A stretch of 64,000 nt of DNA from Clostridiales bacterium (lineage in GTDB: Bacteria > Bacillota > Clostridia > Oscillospirales > Oscillospiraceae): positions 82,083-146,082 of the forward strand of contig SFFV01000004.1 in the NCBI GenBank assembly GCA_004557735.1, given 5' to 3'. The notes below the pieces were generated by a model, which saw only the letters and a list, made by a program, of their open reading frames with translations, did not search any database and was not told where the DNA came from. Positions 1 through 8,443 of this stretch are shown one piece after another. The position numbers and the translations under genes are program-made. Each line of letters starts with the position of its first letter. The stretch's first letter is position 1.

Positions 1-4
1 ACAT
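1..4 (-). CDS. start of a gene running off the left edge
   Basis: Only the start codon and one further base are inside the window. On the minus strand an ATG at 4-2 is preceded by a strong Shine-Dalgarno (AAAAGGAG, 12-19) at 7-nt spacing and by a promoter with a 17-bp spacer. This combination supports a real start, but nothing can be said of the product. Confidence 0.5.
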
Positions 5-34
5 GGCTGTACTCCTTTTATGTATTATGCGTTT

Positions 35-63
35 ATCTTATCATCCCACCGCGTATCGCGCAA
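35..63 (-). promoter_or_regulatory. sigma-A promoter for the gene leaving at the left edge
   Basis: On the minus strand a -35 TTGCGC (58-63) and a -10 TAAGAT (35-40) are separated by 17 bp and point at the start codon at position 4. Confidence 0.5.
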
Positions 64-85
64 CCGGAAAAACAGAGAGAAGCAG

Positions 86-122
86 CGCGGCGGCCCCGAT
101 AATCGGAGCCGCCGCGTTTTTT
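86..122 (+). terminator. hairpin with plus-strand T tract
   Basis: A 9-bp GC-only stem (CGCGGCGGC, 86-94, with GCCGCCGCG, 108-116) is followed on the plus strand by six T. It has intrinsic-terminator form, but no plus-strand gene precedes it in the window, so its use is unclear. It could also end read-through from the TIR gene region. Confidence 0.5.
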
Positions 123-144
123 GCCGTCTTCTTTAATGGCGGCG

Positions 145-224
145 AGACGGAAGGCGTTGCTCCCTCCGTCTTGCTTCGCTCGACAGCTCTCTCGGAGAGA
201 AAGTCGAGTTGGTTTGCGGTAAAC
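145..224. repeat. interspersed REP-like repeat, copy A
   Basis: A 63-bp core (162-224) matches copy B at 3400-3462 along its whole length, ending in the shared stretch GAGTTGGTTTGCGGTAAAC. It is preceded by an arm that pairs with the start of the core (AGACGGA / TCCGTCT). Similar CCCTCAGT...GGCTCCCTC units are scattered through genomes of gut Clostridia such as Faecalibacterium. This copy lies just downstream of the TIR gene. Confidence 0.7.
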
Positions 225-257
225 TATCCTGCCTGTCCTGTGTAAAGAGGGCCTTTG

Positions 258-3200
258 TCAGGCGTCAAGACGGATCCACATGGCGGGGCGAAGCAAAGTG
301 ACGACTCTTCCGGGTTTATATCCGGTATCAATAATGACATAGCCACTCTTATCAACATATGCTCTGTCCCATATCTTTCGCCCCGGAGATCGCAGAGTCC
401 ATTCAGCAAAATTCCCCCATCTGCTTATGAGATCAGACTGCCGTTCCGAAAAACGCAGCCGCCTCGCCGCCGCGCCGGAAAAGTACTCTTCCGCTTCGTC
501 GGCGCTGAGCAGAAACACCCGGTCGATCGTATCGTTTCCCCCTTTTCTCCCGAACGCATTATCCGGCGTGGATATGGTCACCGGCACGATCATCTGCCGT
601 TCTTCTTTAGTAAATGCTTCTTGGAGAAAAACCCTGTTCAGTCTTTCACGTTCTCCGCAATTCTCCCACATACTAGTTGCGTAAATATTATTCGATTGAT
701 ATGGGTATATTAAATTATATGTATGGTAATAGTATCTTAACATGGCTCCGTGGTAATAATCATGATATGAGTAGTAATCTCCACCGGAAAAACCATACTT
801 GCTTATGATAAGCGCCCGGCCGTCTTCCTTCGCCAGCACAAGCCACTCCGTTTCGCCCTCATAGTTTCCAAAATGAATCGTATCACCGACCTCCACCGTA
901 CCCGGGTATGTCCGCAGTACGGACTCTTCGGTCTCCTTTTCGGCGGCCCACTGCGCATACGCTTTTGTATCCACCCACAGTGCCGGACGGACGCCGACGC
1001 TGGGGTTTGCTACGCTCTGTCCCTCCCCGTCGATCTCGCCGTTCACGACGAGCGCTGCTCTGGTCTGCGATGCACCGGGAGAGCGGAGCCACCAGCCATA
1101 GCTTCCGTCGTTGGGCCGGTTATTCACTTTGCTGTAACACGCTGTATAGCTGGAAAACAAAGCCTTTTTTTCGGCGTCTGACGGGAGATAGCGCTCCGCT
1201 TCCTCCGCGCTGAGAAGAAAGATGCGATCCTCCGTATCCGCGCCGCCCGATGTGCCGTATTCGCCGTTATCGGGCGTCGAGAGCATTGCGGACAGGATCA
1301 GCGCCTGCTCTTCCTCGTTGAACGCATCATAAATAAAGCCGTTATTCAGCCATTCACGCTGGAACGACGTTTCCCACGTAGTGCTGATGTCTTTGATACT
1401 ATACGGACCAATATCGAGTATCTCCTCGCTGATAAGAAGCGCGCGCCCGTCCTCCACAGTCAGCACGAGCCACTTCGTCGCGCCGCGGTAGCTGCCGAAG
1501 TCGATCGTATCCCCGACTTCCAGCGTCGGGAGCGGCGCCGCGGGTGCTTCGGTCGGCCGCGGTTCTTCGGTCGGCTGCGGCGTTCCCTCCGCCGCAGCGG
1601 TTGGCTCGGCAGTGGGCGCAGGCTTCCCGGGAGCGAAAAGCACGCCCGATGCAAAAAGAGCGATGAGCAGTGCGCAGACGCACACGACCGGCACGGCGAC
1701 CTTCAAGGCGCGCTTTGCCGCCGCTTTTTTCTTTGCTTTGGCAAGGCGAAGCTCCTCTGCCTTGCGTCTGCACGCAAGCTGCCGTGCGTCCGCGTCCTTC
1801 CAGCCGGAAAGCTGCGCATAAAGCTCGGCGGCGCGCTCATAACCGGAGACCGTTCCGTTTTCAAAATCTTTGGCGTACCGATAGCATCCGTCTTTCCGTG
1901 CCTCTTCGGCTTTCTGCCGGCAGAGAGCCGTCTTTTCCGGCGCGTCCTTATAACCGCCGAGCGCTTCAAAAGCGTCCGCCGCGTCCTTAAAAGAATATTC
2001 GCCGCGCGCATCGGCCATCTGCCGGAGCGCTTTGCAGTAAAGCTCCTCCCGGCGTGCCTGTTCGATGCGGTTTTGGATGTGCGTTATGTATCCATTCAGT
2101 TCTTCCCAGAGTGCCGCATCGCCGAAGCGGACGGCTTTCTGGTAATTTTTACTGCCGTCGAACGGCGCGACGCAGTTTTTCAATTCCCCTCTCTGGCGCA
2201 CATTCAGCTCCGCCATGAGCTTGCCGAGATACGCCTCGGCGCATTCGGGGTCCTGATTGAGTATCTGCTCGCAGAACTCATCTGCGCGGGCAAAATCTCC
2301 GTCCTCAAGGAACATAAACGCGCGCTTTAGCAGCGGCGTAATGCTGGCGCTTGCCGCAGAAGCAGGCGCGGCGGGGGCAGTCGCCGGGCCGGGCACTTCC
2401 GGAGCGGCGATCTTCTTGATGCCGCGAATGAGGTCCTGCATAAAGCCGAGCTTGGACATGTCCTGCGCCTGCAAATGGGAGAACTCTTCCGGCAGGTCAT
2501 AGGGGTCCATGTCTTTATAGGCCGGGATAAGGAGTTTCTTTCCACCGCTGGTTTTGACGAGCGACAAGTACCGGCTCCATTCGTTTTTCACCCACACCGC
2601 GTTGAAGTATTCCGGTCTCGTGCCGAGAACAACCATAACTTTGGCGCTGTTGAGCGCCGCAAAAATGTACGGCTCGTACTCTTGCCCAAGCTTGTCCTCC
2701 AGCGTGATGCGCGCGAAAAAGACCTTAAAGCCCTCCTGTGTGAGCTGGTGGTAAAGGTCGTTCGCCAGAACGCTGTCCGGCGTTCTTCTGCCGCCTGCGT
2801 CGGTTTCCTTGTAGCAGATGAATACGTCGAACGGCGCTTCCCGCTGCGAGATGGCGAGGATGCCCCTTTGAATCTCGTTGATCGTCCGGGCTTCCGTCTC
2901 GTACAGATCACGCTGCGCGTCGTCGCCATACGCGAGGGCGGCCTTATAGTCGGGATCGTCAAAGATCGAGGTAAGCTGTGTGCGGTTGACCGTCGGGACG
3001 CGCTTGCGCGTCGCAGGATCCTCCACATACTCGATGCCGTACCGGCACAGGACAAGCGACCAATGCGCTTCCGCGTCGGTGTTGTCCTCGTTCAGGACTT
3101 GCTCGTATAAGTCCATGGCCTTGTCGAACTCGTTACTGCGGCGGAAGTGGTTCGCGCGGTCGTAGAGATTGGCACGGCGCTCGTCACCGAGCCGCGGGAG

Positions 3201-3296
3201 CGTCTGCTTTGTGCCGCAGCTGTCGCACACGCCGACGGTCGCCCCCGGCTCGAACTCCACCGTCCCGCCGCACATTTTGCATTTAAGTACTGCCAT
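258..3296 (-). CDS. zinc-ribbon / TIR / transmembrane / DUF6273 protein
   Basis: A 1012-residue protein of unknown role. Visible parts in order: a zinc ribbon (C6, C9, C24, C27); TPR-like helices around 45-85; a TIR domain at about 155-285 starting FDVFICYKET, with W235-x3-E239 in the place where TIR NAD hydrolases carry their catalytic glutamate; an Ala/Pro linker; more TPR-like helices at about 320-520; a Lys-rich stretch; one transmembrane helix at about 531-555; a Pro/Thr/Glu linker; and two DUF6273 modules (about 592-780 and 800-1012), the first with the typical WWLRSPG and GVRPALWV motifs. The predicted topology puts TIR inside and DUF6273 outside the cell. The start is supported by GAGGAAAG upstream. 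It is co-oriented with the SPFH and four-helix genes and framed by two copies of a repeat. TIR activity (NAD cleavage or scaffolding) is an inference. Confidence 0.85.
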   Translation of the reverse strand: MAVLKCKMCGGTVEFEPGATVGVCDSCGTKQTLPRLGDERRANLYDRANHFRRSNEFDKAMDLYEQVLNEDNTDAEAHWSLVLCRYGIEYVEDPATRKRVPTVNRTQLTSIFDDPDYKAALAYGDDAQRDLYETEARTINEIQRGILAISQREAPFDVFICYKETDAGGRRTPDSVLANDLYHQLTQEGFKVFFARITLEDKLGQEYEPYIFAALNSAKVMVVLGTRPEYFNAVWVKNEWSRYLSLVKTSGGKKLLIPAYKDMDPYDLPEEFSHLQAQDMSKLGFMQDLIRGIKKIAAPEVPGPATAPAAPASAASASITPLLKRAFMFLEDGDFARADEFCEQILNQDPECAEAYLGKLMAELNVRQRGELKNCVAPFDGSKNYQKAVRFGDAALWEELNGYITHIQNRIEQARREELYCKALRQMADARGEYSFKDAADAFEALGGYKDAPEKTALCRQKAEEARKDGCYRYAKDFENGTVSGYERAAELYAQLSGWKDADARQLACRRKAEELRLAKAKKKAAAKRALKVAVPVVCVCALLIALFASGVLFAPGKPAPTAEPTAAAEGTPQPTEEPRPTEAPAAPLPTLEVGDTIDFGSYRGATKWLVLTVEDGRALLISEEILDIGPYSIKDISTTWETSFQREWLNNGFIYDAFNEEEQALILSAMLSTPDNGEYGTSGGADTEDRIFLLSAEEAERYLPSDAEKKALFSSYTACYSKVNNRPNDGSYGWWLRSPGASQTRAALVVNGEIDGEGQSVANPSVGVRPALWVDTKAYAQWAAEKETEESVLRTYPGTVEVGDTIHFGNYEGETEWLVLAKEDGRALIISKYGFSGGDYYSYHDYYHGAMLRYYYHTYNLIYPYQSNNIYATSMWENCGERERLNRVFLQEAFTKEERQMIVPVTISTPDNAFGRKGGNDTIDRVFLLSADEAEEYFSGAAARRLRFSERQSDLISRWGNFAEWTLRSPGRKIWDRAYVDKSGYVIIDTGYKPGRVVTLLRPAMWIRLDA

Positions 3297-3324
3297 ATTT
3301 CTTTCCTCATTTTCTGCTTCTAGC

Positions 3325-3462
3325 CTCCCTTGTGTATAAGGAGGTGGGTTTTGCCGAAGGAAAAAGACGGAGGGATTGCCGTTTTCCGTGGATTACAATC
3401 CCTCAGTTTCGCTTCGTTCGACGGCTCCCTCGGAGCGGGAGCCGAGTTGGTTTGCGGTAAAC
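3325..3462. repeat. interspersed REP-like repeat, copy B
   Basis: The 63-bp core at 3400-3462 is the second copy of the core at 162-224, with about a dozen differences. Left of the core, 3327-3345 forms an inverted repeat (CCTCC...GGAGG), and an arm at about 3366-3376 pairs with the start of the core. The element separates the TIR gene from the four-helix membrane protein gene, so it may contain processing or termination signals between them. No other gene fits in this interval. Confidence 0.65.
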
Positions 3463-3485
3463 TTCTGCACAAGGGGGTCTTCTGC

Positions 3486-4181
3486 TTATTTCATTGCCTT
3501 GCATTTAGCGTTTCTCTCGGCAAGCAGACCGGAAAGTGTCTCCGCCGGTTCCGTTCCGTCTTCCCCGGCGGCAATGGCCGTGGAAAAGGCGTCAAACGCT
3601 TCGGCAATGCGCCGTTCTTCATCGGTCAGGGCCACGGCACTCACAGGGTCGGAATACCGGAGCGCTTCATAGACCTGTCGGCACGCGGCGCGGGCGGCAT
3701 CGGTGCGGGCCTTTGCCGTAAGACTCTCTGCCTTTGCCGTCATGGCGCGGATAAAGGACGTACGCCGTTCGATATCCGCGCCGGTCTCCTCCACGATCTC
3801 CGCCGCAGCGCTCGCCTTGATAACGGCGACGGCGGTGAAAGCAAGGATCGCCACGCACACGACAGCGCCGAACCAATTCGGCAGATTGGGGATCGCCATA
3901 CACGCCGTGCCGGCGAGGATGGACACGATCAGCGCGGTATAGCTGATCGTCAGCAGCGGCAGCCGAAGGAACAGCCGCTGCGCGCCGCCCCTGTGCAGGG
4001 CGATCCACGCACAGATGAGCTGCCCGGCAAAGGAGAGCATGATCATTGCGTATCCCGAGACCGTAGCGCCAAGGATCTTTTTATATCCGTTGATCTCCGA
4101 GGGAAGGCAGAAAACGATCGCGTTGAAGGCCGCGACCAGGATCACCCACGCAGCCAGATAGTATCGGAAATGCTTTTTCAT
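3486..4181 (-). CDS. four-helix membrane protein with cytosolic coiled region
   Basis: A 231-residue protein with no family I can name. The first 120 residues contain four hydrophobic helices (about 8-27, 42-62, 72-93, 100-120). The remaining half is soluble, Ala/Glu/Arg-rich and probably helical or coiled-coil, ending in Lys. The start codon lies 15 bp after the SPFH gene stop, with a GGAGG-type ribosome site, so the two are co-transcribed. The arrangement recalls the B. subtilis ydjFGHI group, where small membrane proteins accompany an SPFH protein, but sequence homology is not claimed. Confidence 0.75.
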   Translation of the reverse strand: MKKHFRYYLAAWVILVAAFNAIVFCLPSEINGYKKILGATVSGYAMIMLSFAGQLICAWIALHRGGAQRLFLRLPLLTISYTALIVSILAGTACMAIPNLPNWFGAVVCVAILAFTAVAVIKASAAAEIVEETGADIERRTSFIRAMTAKAESLTAKARTDAARAACRQVYEALRYSDPVSAVALTDEERRIAEAFDAFSTAIAAGEDGTEPAETLSGLLAERNAKCKAMK

Positions 4182-4196
4182 CGTTTCATTTCCTCC

Positions 4197-5336
4197 TTAC
4201 AGAATGCTTTTCAAAAGCTCGGCCTTCATGGACGCATATTCCTCGTCCGAGAGAAGCCCCGCTTCCTTCATCACGGTGAGTTTATCGACTTTTGCCTTAA
4301 AGGCCGCCATATCGTCCGCCGGGGCAGAGGCATTGGGCACGCCCGGCTCCGCCGCGGCGCTCATCGCGTCGTTCACCGCGCTGCCGACGACTCCCCCGAC
4401 CGCGCCGCCGACGCCCGCCATCGTACCGAGTCCGACGCCCATATTGGTAAACTGCCCGACGGCCTCGTTTCGCGCCACCTGCTCGGCCACATCAAACCCG
4501 CGCTCCTGCGCATAGGTATACCCCTCCTGCGCGCGCTTCGTCGCCTGCGCCTGCGAGTCGATGACTACCTTCTGCGCCTGCGTCTGCGCATAGATGATGT
4601 CGGTCTGCTGGCGGAGCTTCGCTTCGGCGATGTCCGCGTACTGCCGGAAGTGCAGCTCCTTGAATTTCTCATACTGCCGATCCCCGTCCGGCTTGACGAT
4701 GTTCGTTACGAAAAACCGTTCGAGCGCCACGCCATACCCGGCAAAGTCTGGGATGAGCTTTCTGTGCAGTTCGTCCGAAAACTCCGAGAGATGCTCGTCG
4801 ATCTCAAAGATGTTGATGGCGCGTTCCTTCATCGTCTGCGCGATGTAGGTCTTGACCTTCGTCATGAGAAACGCGCGGAAAAGCGCCGTGATATGCTGCT
4901 GCGTTAGGCCGTTTTCCGTGCCGACGAGCTTTAAAAGGAGCTTCCGGCTGTCCTCGGCGCGCAAGGACATTTCCCCGCTCGCGCCGATGGAGATTGGGAA
5001 GCCGTAGGCAGGGTCTATGTACTGCACCTTGCTGTCCGTACCCCATTTGATCGCCATCTGCTCGGTTTTGTTGATGAAATAGACCTCGCAGTGGAACGGC
5101 GTCTTATCTCCCGCCGCGCGGCTGAGCGCCGCACCGATCTTCGGGATGTTCTGCGTTTCGAGCGTGTACCGTCCCGGCCCGAACAGGTCGAGCGCCTGTC
5201 CGTTGAGGAAAAAGATTGCCTCCTGCGATTCGTGCACAACGAGCTGCGTTAAGCTGTTGAAGTCTTCACTTGGGTGTTTCCAGATGAAGGTGCTGTTGTC
5301 GCCTTCGTACTTGATGATCTCCGCGATCTGTCCCAT
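4197..5336 (-). CDS. SPFH-domain protein of the virion-core / YdjI type
   Basis: A 379-residue protein. The N-terminal 210 residues form the SPFH-like region typical of the YdjI/'virion core protein' family: residues 1-70 include FLNGQALDLFGPGRYTLET, followed by FINKTEQMAIKWGTDS. A long helix rich in Gln/Ala (about 235-300) follows, then a Gly-rich segment and a C-terminal SHOCT-like helical pair (KEAGLLSDEEYASMKAELLK). YdjI in B. subtilis works with PspA in membrane-stress responses; transfer of that role here is an inference. The ATG at 5336 is chosen because GGGAGG sits about 10 nt upstream and the conserved domain begins there. It is the first gene of the SPFH/4TM/TIR cluster. Confidence 0.9.
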   Translation of the reverse strand: MGQIAEIIKYEGDNSTFIWKHPSEDFNSLTQLVVHESQEAIFFLNGQALDLFGPGRYTLETQNIPKIGAALSRAAGDKTPFHCEVYFINKTEQMAIKWGTDSKVQYIDPAYGFPISIGASGEMSLRAEDSRKLLLKLVGTENGLTQQHITALFRAFLMTKVKTYIAQTMKERAINIFEIDEHLSEFSDELHRKLIPDFAGYGVALERFFVTNIVKPDGDRQYEKFKELHFRQYADIAEAKLRQQTDIIYAQTQAQKVVIDSQAQATKRAQEGYTYAQERGFDVAEQVARNEAVGQFTNMGVGLGTMAGVGGAVGGVVGSAVNDAMSAAAEPGVPNASAPADDMAAFKAKVDKLTVMKEAGLLSDEEYASMKAELLKSIL

Positions 5337-5362
5337 GGAGCATATCCCTCCCGTTTTTGTTT

Positions 5363-5380
5363 GGAAAAGTGTACTTTTCC
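5363..5380. promoter_or_regulatory. palindrome 1, GGAAAAG-N4-CTTTTCC, in the SPFH leader
   Basis: An 18-bp inverted repeat between the predicted transcription start and the SPFH ribosome site. It shares both 7-bp arms exactly with the palindrome at 5479-5496. Candidate repressor operator, or an RNA hairpin in the leader. Confidence 0.55.
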
Positions 5381-5411
5381 GGACAGCGGCATAAAGCCTA
5401 TAATTATTCAC

Positions 5412-5440
5412 ATTGTACCGCAGAAAAGCAAAAATCTCAA
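5412..5440 (-). promoter_or_regulatory. sigma-A promoter of the SPFH/4TM/TIR cluster
   Basis: On the minus strand a -35 TTGAGA (5435-5440) and a -10 TACAAT (5412-5417) are separated by 17 bp, about 75 bp upstream of the SPFH start codon. It lies between the two matching palindromes. Confidence 0.7.
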
Positions 5441-5471
5441 CGGTTTTTCGGAATGTTTCTCCGTGTTTTTG

Positions 5472-5503
5472 GCTGTTCGGAAAAGAACCCTTTTCCGAAC
5501 AGC
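5472..5503. promoter_or_regulatory. palindrome 2, containing GGAAAAG-N4-CTTTTCC
   Basis: A perfect 14-bp inverted repeat (5472-5485 with 5490-5503, 4-nt loop) upstream of the SPFH promoter. Its inner 18 bp (5479-5496) match palindrome 1 in both arms. The centres are 116 bp apart, close to eleven DNA turns. No T tract follows on the minus strand, so terminator function is unlikely in that direction. Confidence 0.55.
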
Positions 5504-5545
5504 GGAATACCTTATATTTATTTATATAATAATGTCCCAAAGAAC

Positions 5546-5583
5546 AAAATCGGAGCCGGTCATAATCGACCGGCTCCGATTTT
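5546..5583. terminator. bidirectional terminator after the spoIIE operon
   Basis: A long stem (ATCGGAGCCGGTC paired with GACCGGCTCCGAT) with A/T runs on both flanks. It starts at the stop codon of the small gene downstream of spoIIE. Confidence 0.85.
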
Positions 5584-5993
5584 CATAAATGTGCAAGATG
5601 CAGAGCAAACCATGCAACCACCCCGGCGATGGCGCCCGCCGCGGCGTAGAGCGGCGCGCGCAGTCGGGCGAAGAGTCTGCCGCCCGTGCTTTTGCCGCCG
5701 CCGAGATAGCCTTCCGCCGCAGCGCGCGCCTGACGCAGCACGTCCTTTTCGCTTATGCCGGACTGCCCGGCAAAATCCTCGCGGATGATGAATATGGCCT
5801 GCTCAAACACCTTTGGGTCCGGCGATTTTACGACGATGACTCTTTTGGAGATTCCTTTGACCACGGGGAACTCTTCCTCCTCCCGGCAGCGGTTCTTCTC
5901 CAAGCATAACCGGTTTTTGCCGTCCTTATTCGGTTTCCGGCGCACTTTTCCGAACCGCAGCCACCCGCGCCGCAGACGTTCCCTTCCGCTCAT
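5583..5993 (-). CDS. conserved hypothetical protein with C-terminal membrane helix
   Basis: A 136-residue protein of unknown function. The first 45 residues are highly basic. A central block VIVVKSPDPKVFEQAIFIIR, followed by SEKDVLRQARAAAEGYL, looks like a small conserved domain. The last 20 residues form a transmembrane helix (about 113-133). The start overlaps the spoIIE stop by 4 bp (ATGA), implying translational coupling, and a terminator follows directly. Its position as the last gene of the spoIIE transcript suggests sporulation-time expression, which is an inference. Confidence 0.75.
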   Translation of the reverse strand: MSGRERLRRGWLRFGKVRRKPNKDGKNRLCLEKNRCREEEEFPVVKGISKRVIVVKSPDPKVFEQAIFIIREDFAGQSGISEKDVLRQARAAAEGYLGGGKSTGGRLFARLRAPLYAAAGAIAGVVAWFALHLAHL

Positions 5994-8323
5994 TTGCGTT
6001 CCTCCAGCCGAATGGCGAGAACGGTCATGTCGTCCTTGTAGCCGTAGCGTTCTCCTGCCTCATGCACGACGCTGCGGGCAAGCGCGCGCATATCCGTTCC
6101 GTCGTCATCGAGCAGCAGCCGGCGCAGCCACGCATCATCCTCCCGCGTCACGACGCCGTCGCTCGCGATGACCGCGAGCGCCCCGGGCCGGATATGCAGC
6201 CGCACAACGTCCGGCGGCTCGCCTTCCCCCGCAAGTATGCCTGCCGCCATTGTCACGCCCTTGACACGGCGGACGGTGCGTCCGCTGCGGATGTACGAGG
6301 GTGCGGCGCCGTATTTATAGAATCCCGCCTGACCGGTAAAGAGGTCGATACACATGAGATCGACGGCCGCATAGCCCCAGCTCTCGCCGCCTTTCAGAAG
6401 CATGACGGAGTTTAATATCTTCATCGCCGTAGCGGGCTCCACACCGGAGCGGAGAAACCGCTCGAGAATGCGTACTGCCGATATGGACTCTTTCGCCGCC
6501 TGCTCGCCGCTGCCCATGCCGTCCGAGAGAAGCACGCACAGCACGCCCTGCTCGGTTTTGAAATACGTCCCCCGGTCGCCGGAGACCGGCTCTCCCTCTT
6601 TCTTTACCGCCGCCACGCCAACCGACACGGCGAGGGGTTCGGCTTCGAGCAGCACAAGGCGCGTATCGTCCCGATTGAACGACGCCGGGCGGCACATGCG
6701 GACGCCCAGCGCGTCGGAGACCTCCTGCATATAGTCCGCTTCGTGAAAGAGGATCGGGAGCCTTGCGCTCTCGATCACGGCGCGGAGCCGTCCCGTCGGG
6801 TCACGAAAGACGGATACCGCCGCGTCGATATCGAGCGAGTTGAGGTACCGGACGAGCCGCCGCTCGGCGATCGTGTCTGAACCGTTCGCACAGCGCAGAT
6901 CCTCGCTGATTGCGTCGAGCACCCCGGCGAGATACCGGTACTGTCCGTACGCCGCCATGCGGTTTTCCCGCAGCCGGGAGCGAAGCTGGCGTCGGTAGAT
7001 AAGCGCGCGAAGCTCCGAGTTGACCGCCGCGGTGAACGGCGCGGCGCTTTTGCAGCGCTCCCGGAAGCGTGCCGGAAGATCCGCCAGCTCCAGATGTCCC
7101 CGGCGGCGCATAGCCGCGGTGGCGTCGTTCAGGAGCGTAAGCGTGTCCATATAGTTTTCCTGCCAGCATTTTTCCTTCCGCGGGCAGTGAGCGCAGATCT
7201 CCTCCGCCGCACGGTCGTACACGGTGGCGATGTCGGCGTCGTTTTCCTTGCTCTCCACGCTGCGGCGCACCGTTTCGTACAGCTCGCGGAAGGCGTCCGC
7301 CAGGGCGCGCATCTGTCCGGCGGTATACCGGCGCATGCCTCGCTCGCCCTCGCCGAGAGCCGGGCGCTGCACCATGGAGACGATGAACGTCATCGTCTTT
7401 GCCGGGAGCACGAAGAAAATCACCGAGGCGCAGAACGCCTCATACAGCGCCGGGAGGCATGGGTTCGTGTCCCAATGCCAGAATACGGCGAGCGTGTTGG
7501 CTGCAAGGAAAGTCAAAAGAAACACGAGCCGTCCCTGCCGCTTGAGAACGCCAGACATCAGCCCCGCGAAGCCGTAGCAGATCGTGAAGATCGGCGTTGC
7601 GGGGGACGCGAGATCCATTGACAGCCCCGTGATGACGCCGATGAGAGCGCCCTCCGCCGCGCCTGCGCCGAACGAGGAAATCATCACGCACAGCACCGCC
7701 GCCGCGCGGCCAAGGCAGAGAACGTCCATGATCGTGACGCGCGCAAGCGCCATCAGCACGCAGCAGAGAATCAGCACGCCCCCGGCCTCCCGCCGCAGCT
7801 CCTCCCGTTCCAGCCGCAGCCGTTCGGCGGTGAGCGCCATGTGGAAGAGATAGGCCGAAAGCCCCGTGAGCACGACTTCCGTGGCAAGATCGACCGCTAC
7901 GGAGAGCTGCAGGAGCTTATCAAAGGCATTAAGAGCGCCGGTAGCGCCCATCACAGCGGCGGCAACCGCAGGCATGAACCACGCCCGGTGCGCGATCGCC
8001 GTCTCCCGCAGAAGAAATGCCGTCGTAAAAACGAGCACGAGCGCCGCCATATACCGAAGCGCCCACGCGAGCGAGCCGGAGACGAGATACCCTGCCGCCG
8101 CGCCGAGGACGCACGCGAGCCCGCCGAGCGCGCCGCCCGAGCGCGCCGCCATTGCCACGCCGAACGGCGCGCACGAACCAAATACGCGCACGCATCCCGT
8201 CACGAAGCCCAGCGCAAAATGCGTGCCGAGCGAGGCGGCTTTGATCGCCGCGGGTCGGTTGATCCGCAGCGTCTCCCCTTTCCACGGATTGCGCAGCAGG
8301 ACGGTCTTATCTCCCAATGACAT
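5990..8323 (-). CDS. spoIIE: stage II sporulation protein E (PP2C phosphatase)
   Basis: A 777-residue protein. SpoIIE dephosphorylates SpoIIAA-P to activate sigma-F in the forespore and associates with FtsZ at the polar septum. The N-terminal third is a multi-spanning membrane region (about 30-310). A cytoplasmic linker follows, including cysteines around EEICAHCPRKEKCW. The C-terminal PP2C domain shows the metal-binding motif LLSDGMGSGEQA and a late ASDGV motif. The length is normal for the family. The ATG at 8323 has GGGGGT 8 nt upstream; an in-frame start 33 nt earlier lacks a ribosome site. The presence of this gene marks the organism as an endospore former. Confidence 0.95.
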   Translation of the reverse strand: MSLGDKTVLLRNPWKGETLRINRPAAIKAASLGTHFALGFVTGCVRVFGSCAPFGVAMAARSGGALGGLACVLGAAAGYLVSGSLAWALRYMAALVLVFTTAFLLRETAIAHRAWFMPAVAAAVMGATGALNAFDKLLQLSVAVDLATEVVLTGLSAYLFHMALTAERLRLEREELRREAGGVLILCCVLMALARVTIMDVLCLGRAAAVLCVMISSFGAGAAEGALIGVITGLSMDLASPATPIFTICYGFAGLMSGVLKRQGRLVFLLTFLAANTLAVFWHWDTNPCLPALYEAFCASVIFFVLPAKTMTFIVSMVQRPALGEGERGMRRYTAGQMRALADAFRELYETVRRSVESKENDADIATVYDRAAEEICAHCPRKEKCWQENYMDTLTLLNDATAAMRRRGHLELADLPARFRERCKSAAPFTAAVNSELRALIYRRQLRSRLRENRMAAYGQYRYLAGVLDAISEDLRCANGSDTIAERRLVRYLNSLDIDAAVSVFRDPTGRLRAVIESARLPILFHEADYMQEVSDALGVRMCRPASFNRDDTRLVLLEAEPLAVSVGVAAVKKEGEPVSGDRGTYFKTEQGVLCVLLSDGMGSGEQAAKESISAVRILERFLRSGVEPATAMKILNSVMLLKGGESWGYAAVDLMCIDLFTGQAGFYKYGAAPSYIRSGRTVRRVKGVTMAAGILAGEGEPPDVVRLHIRPGALAVIASDGVVTREDDAWLRRLLLDDDGTDMRALARSVVHEAGERYGYKDDMTVLAIRLEERK

Positions 8324-8443
8324 AGATCTACCCCCAACAGAATATAAGACAAGCATAGCCCGCCCGGGTAGTAAAGGCGGTCGTTCGGCGCTGTCATATT
8401 GGGGTTTTTCCGCCTTGGAAATGACCGGAAATAACCGGTGAAA

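Noticed and set aside
258..3296. DUF6273 modules as target of a diversity-generating retroelement
   Set aside because: No reverse transcriptase, template repeat or Avd gene is in the window, and no duplicate of the 3' coding end was noticed.
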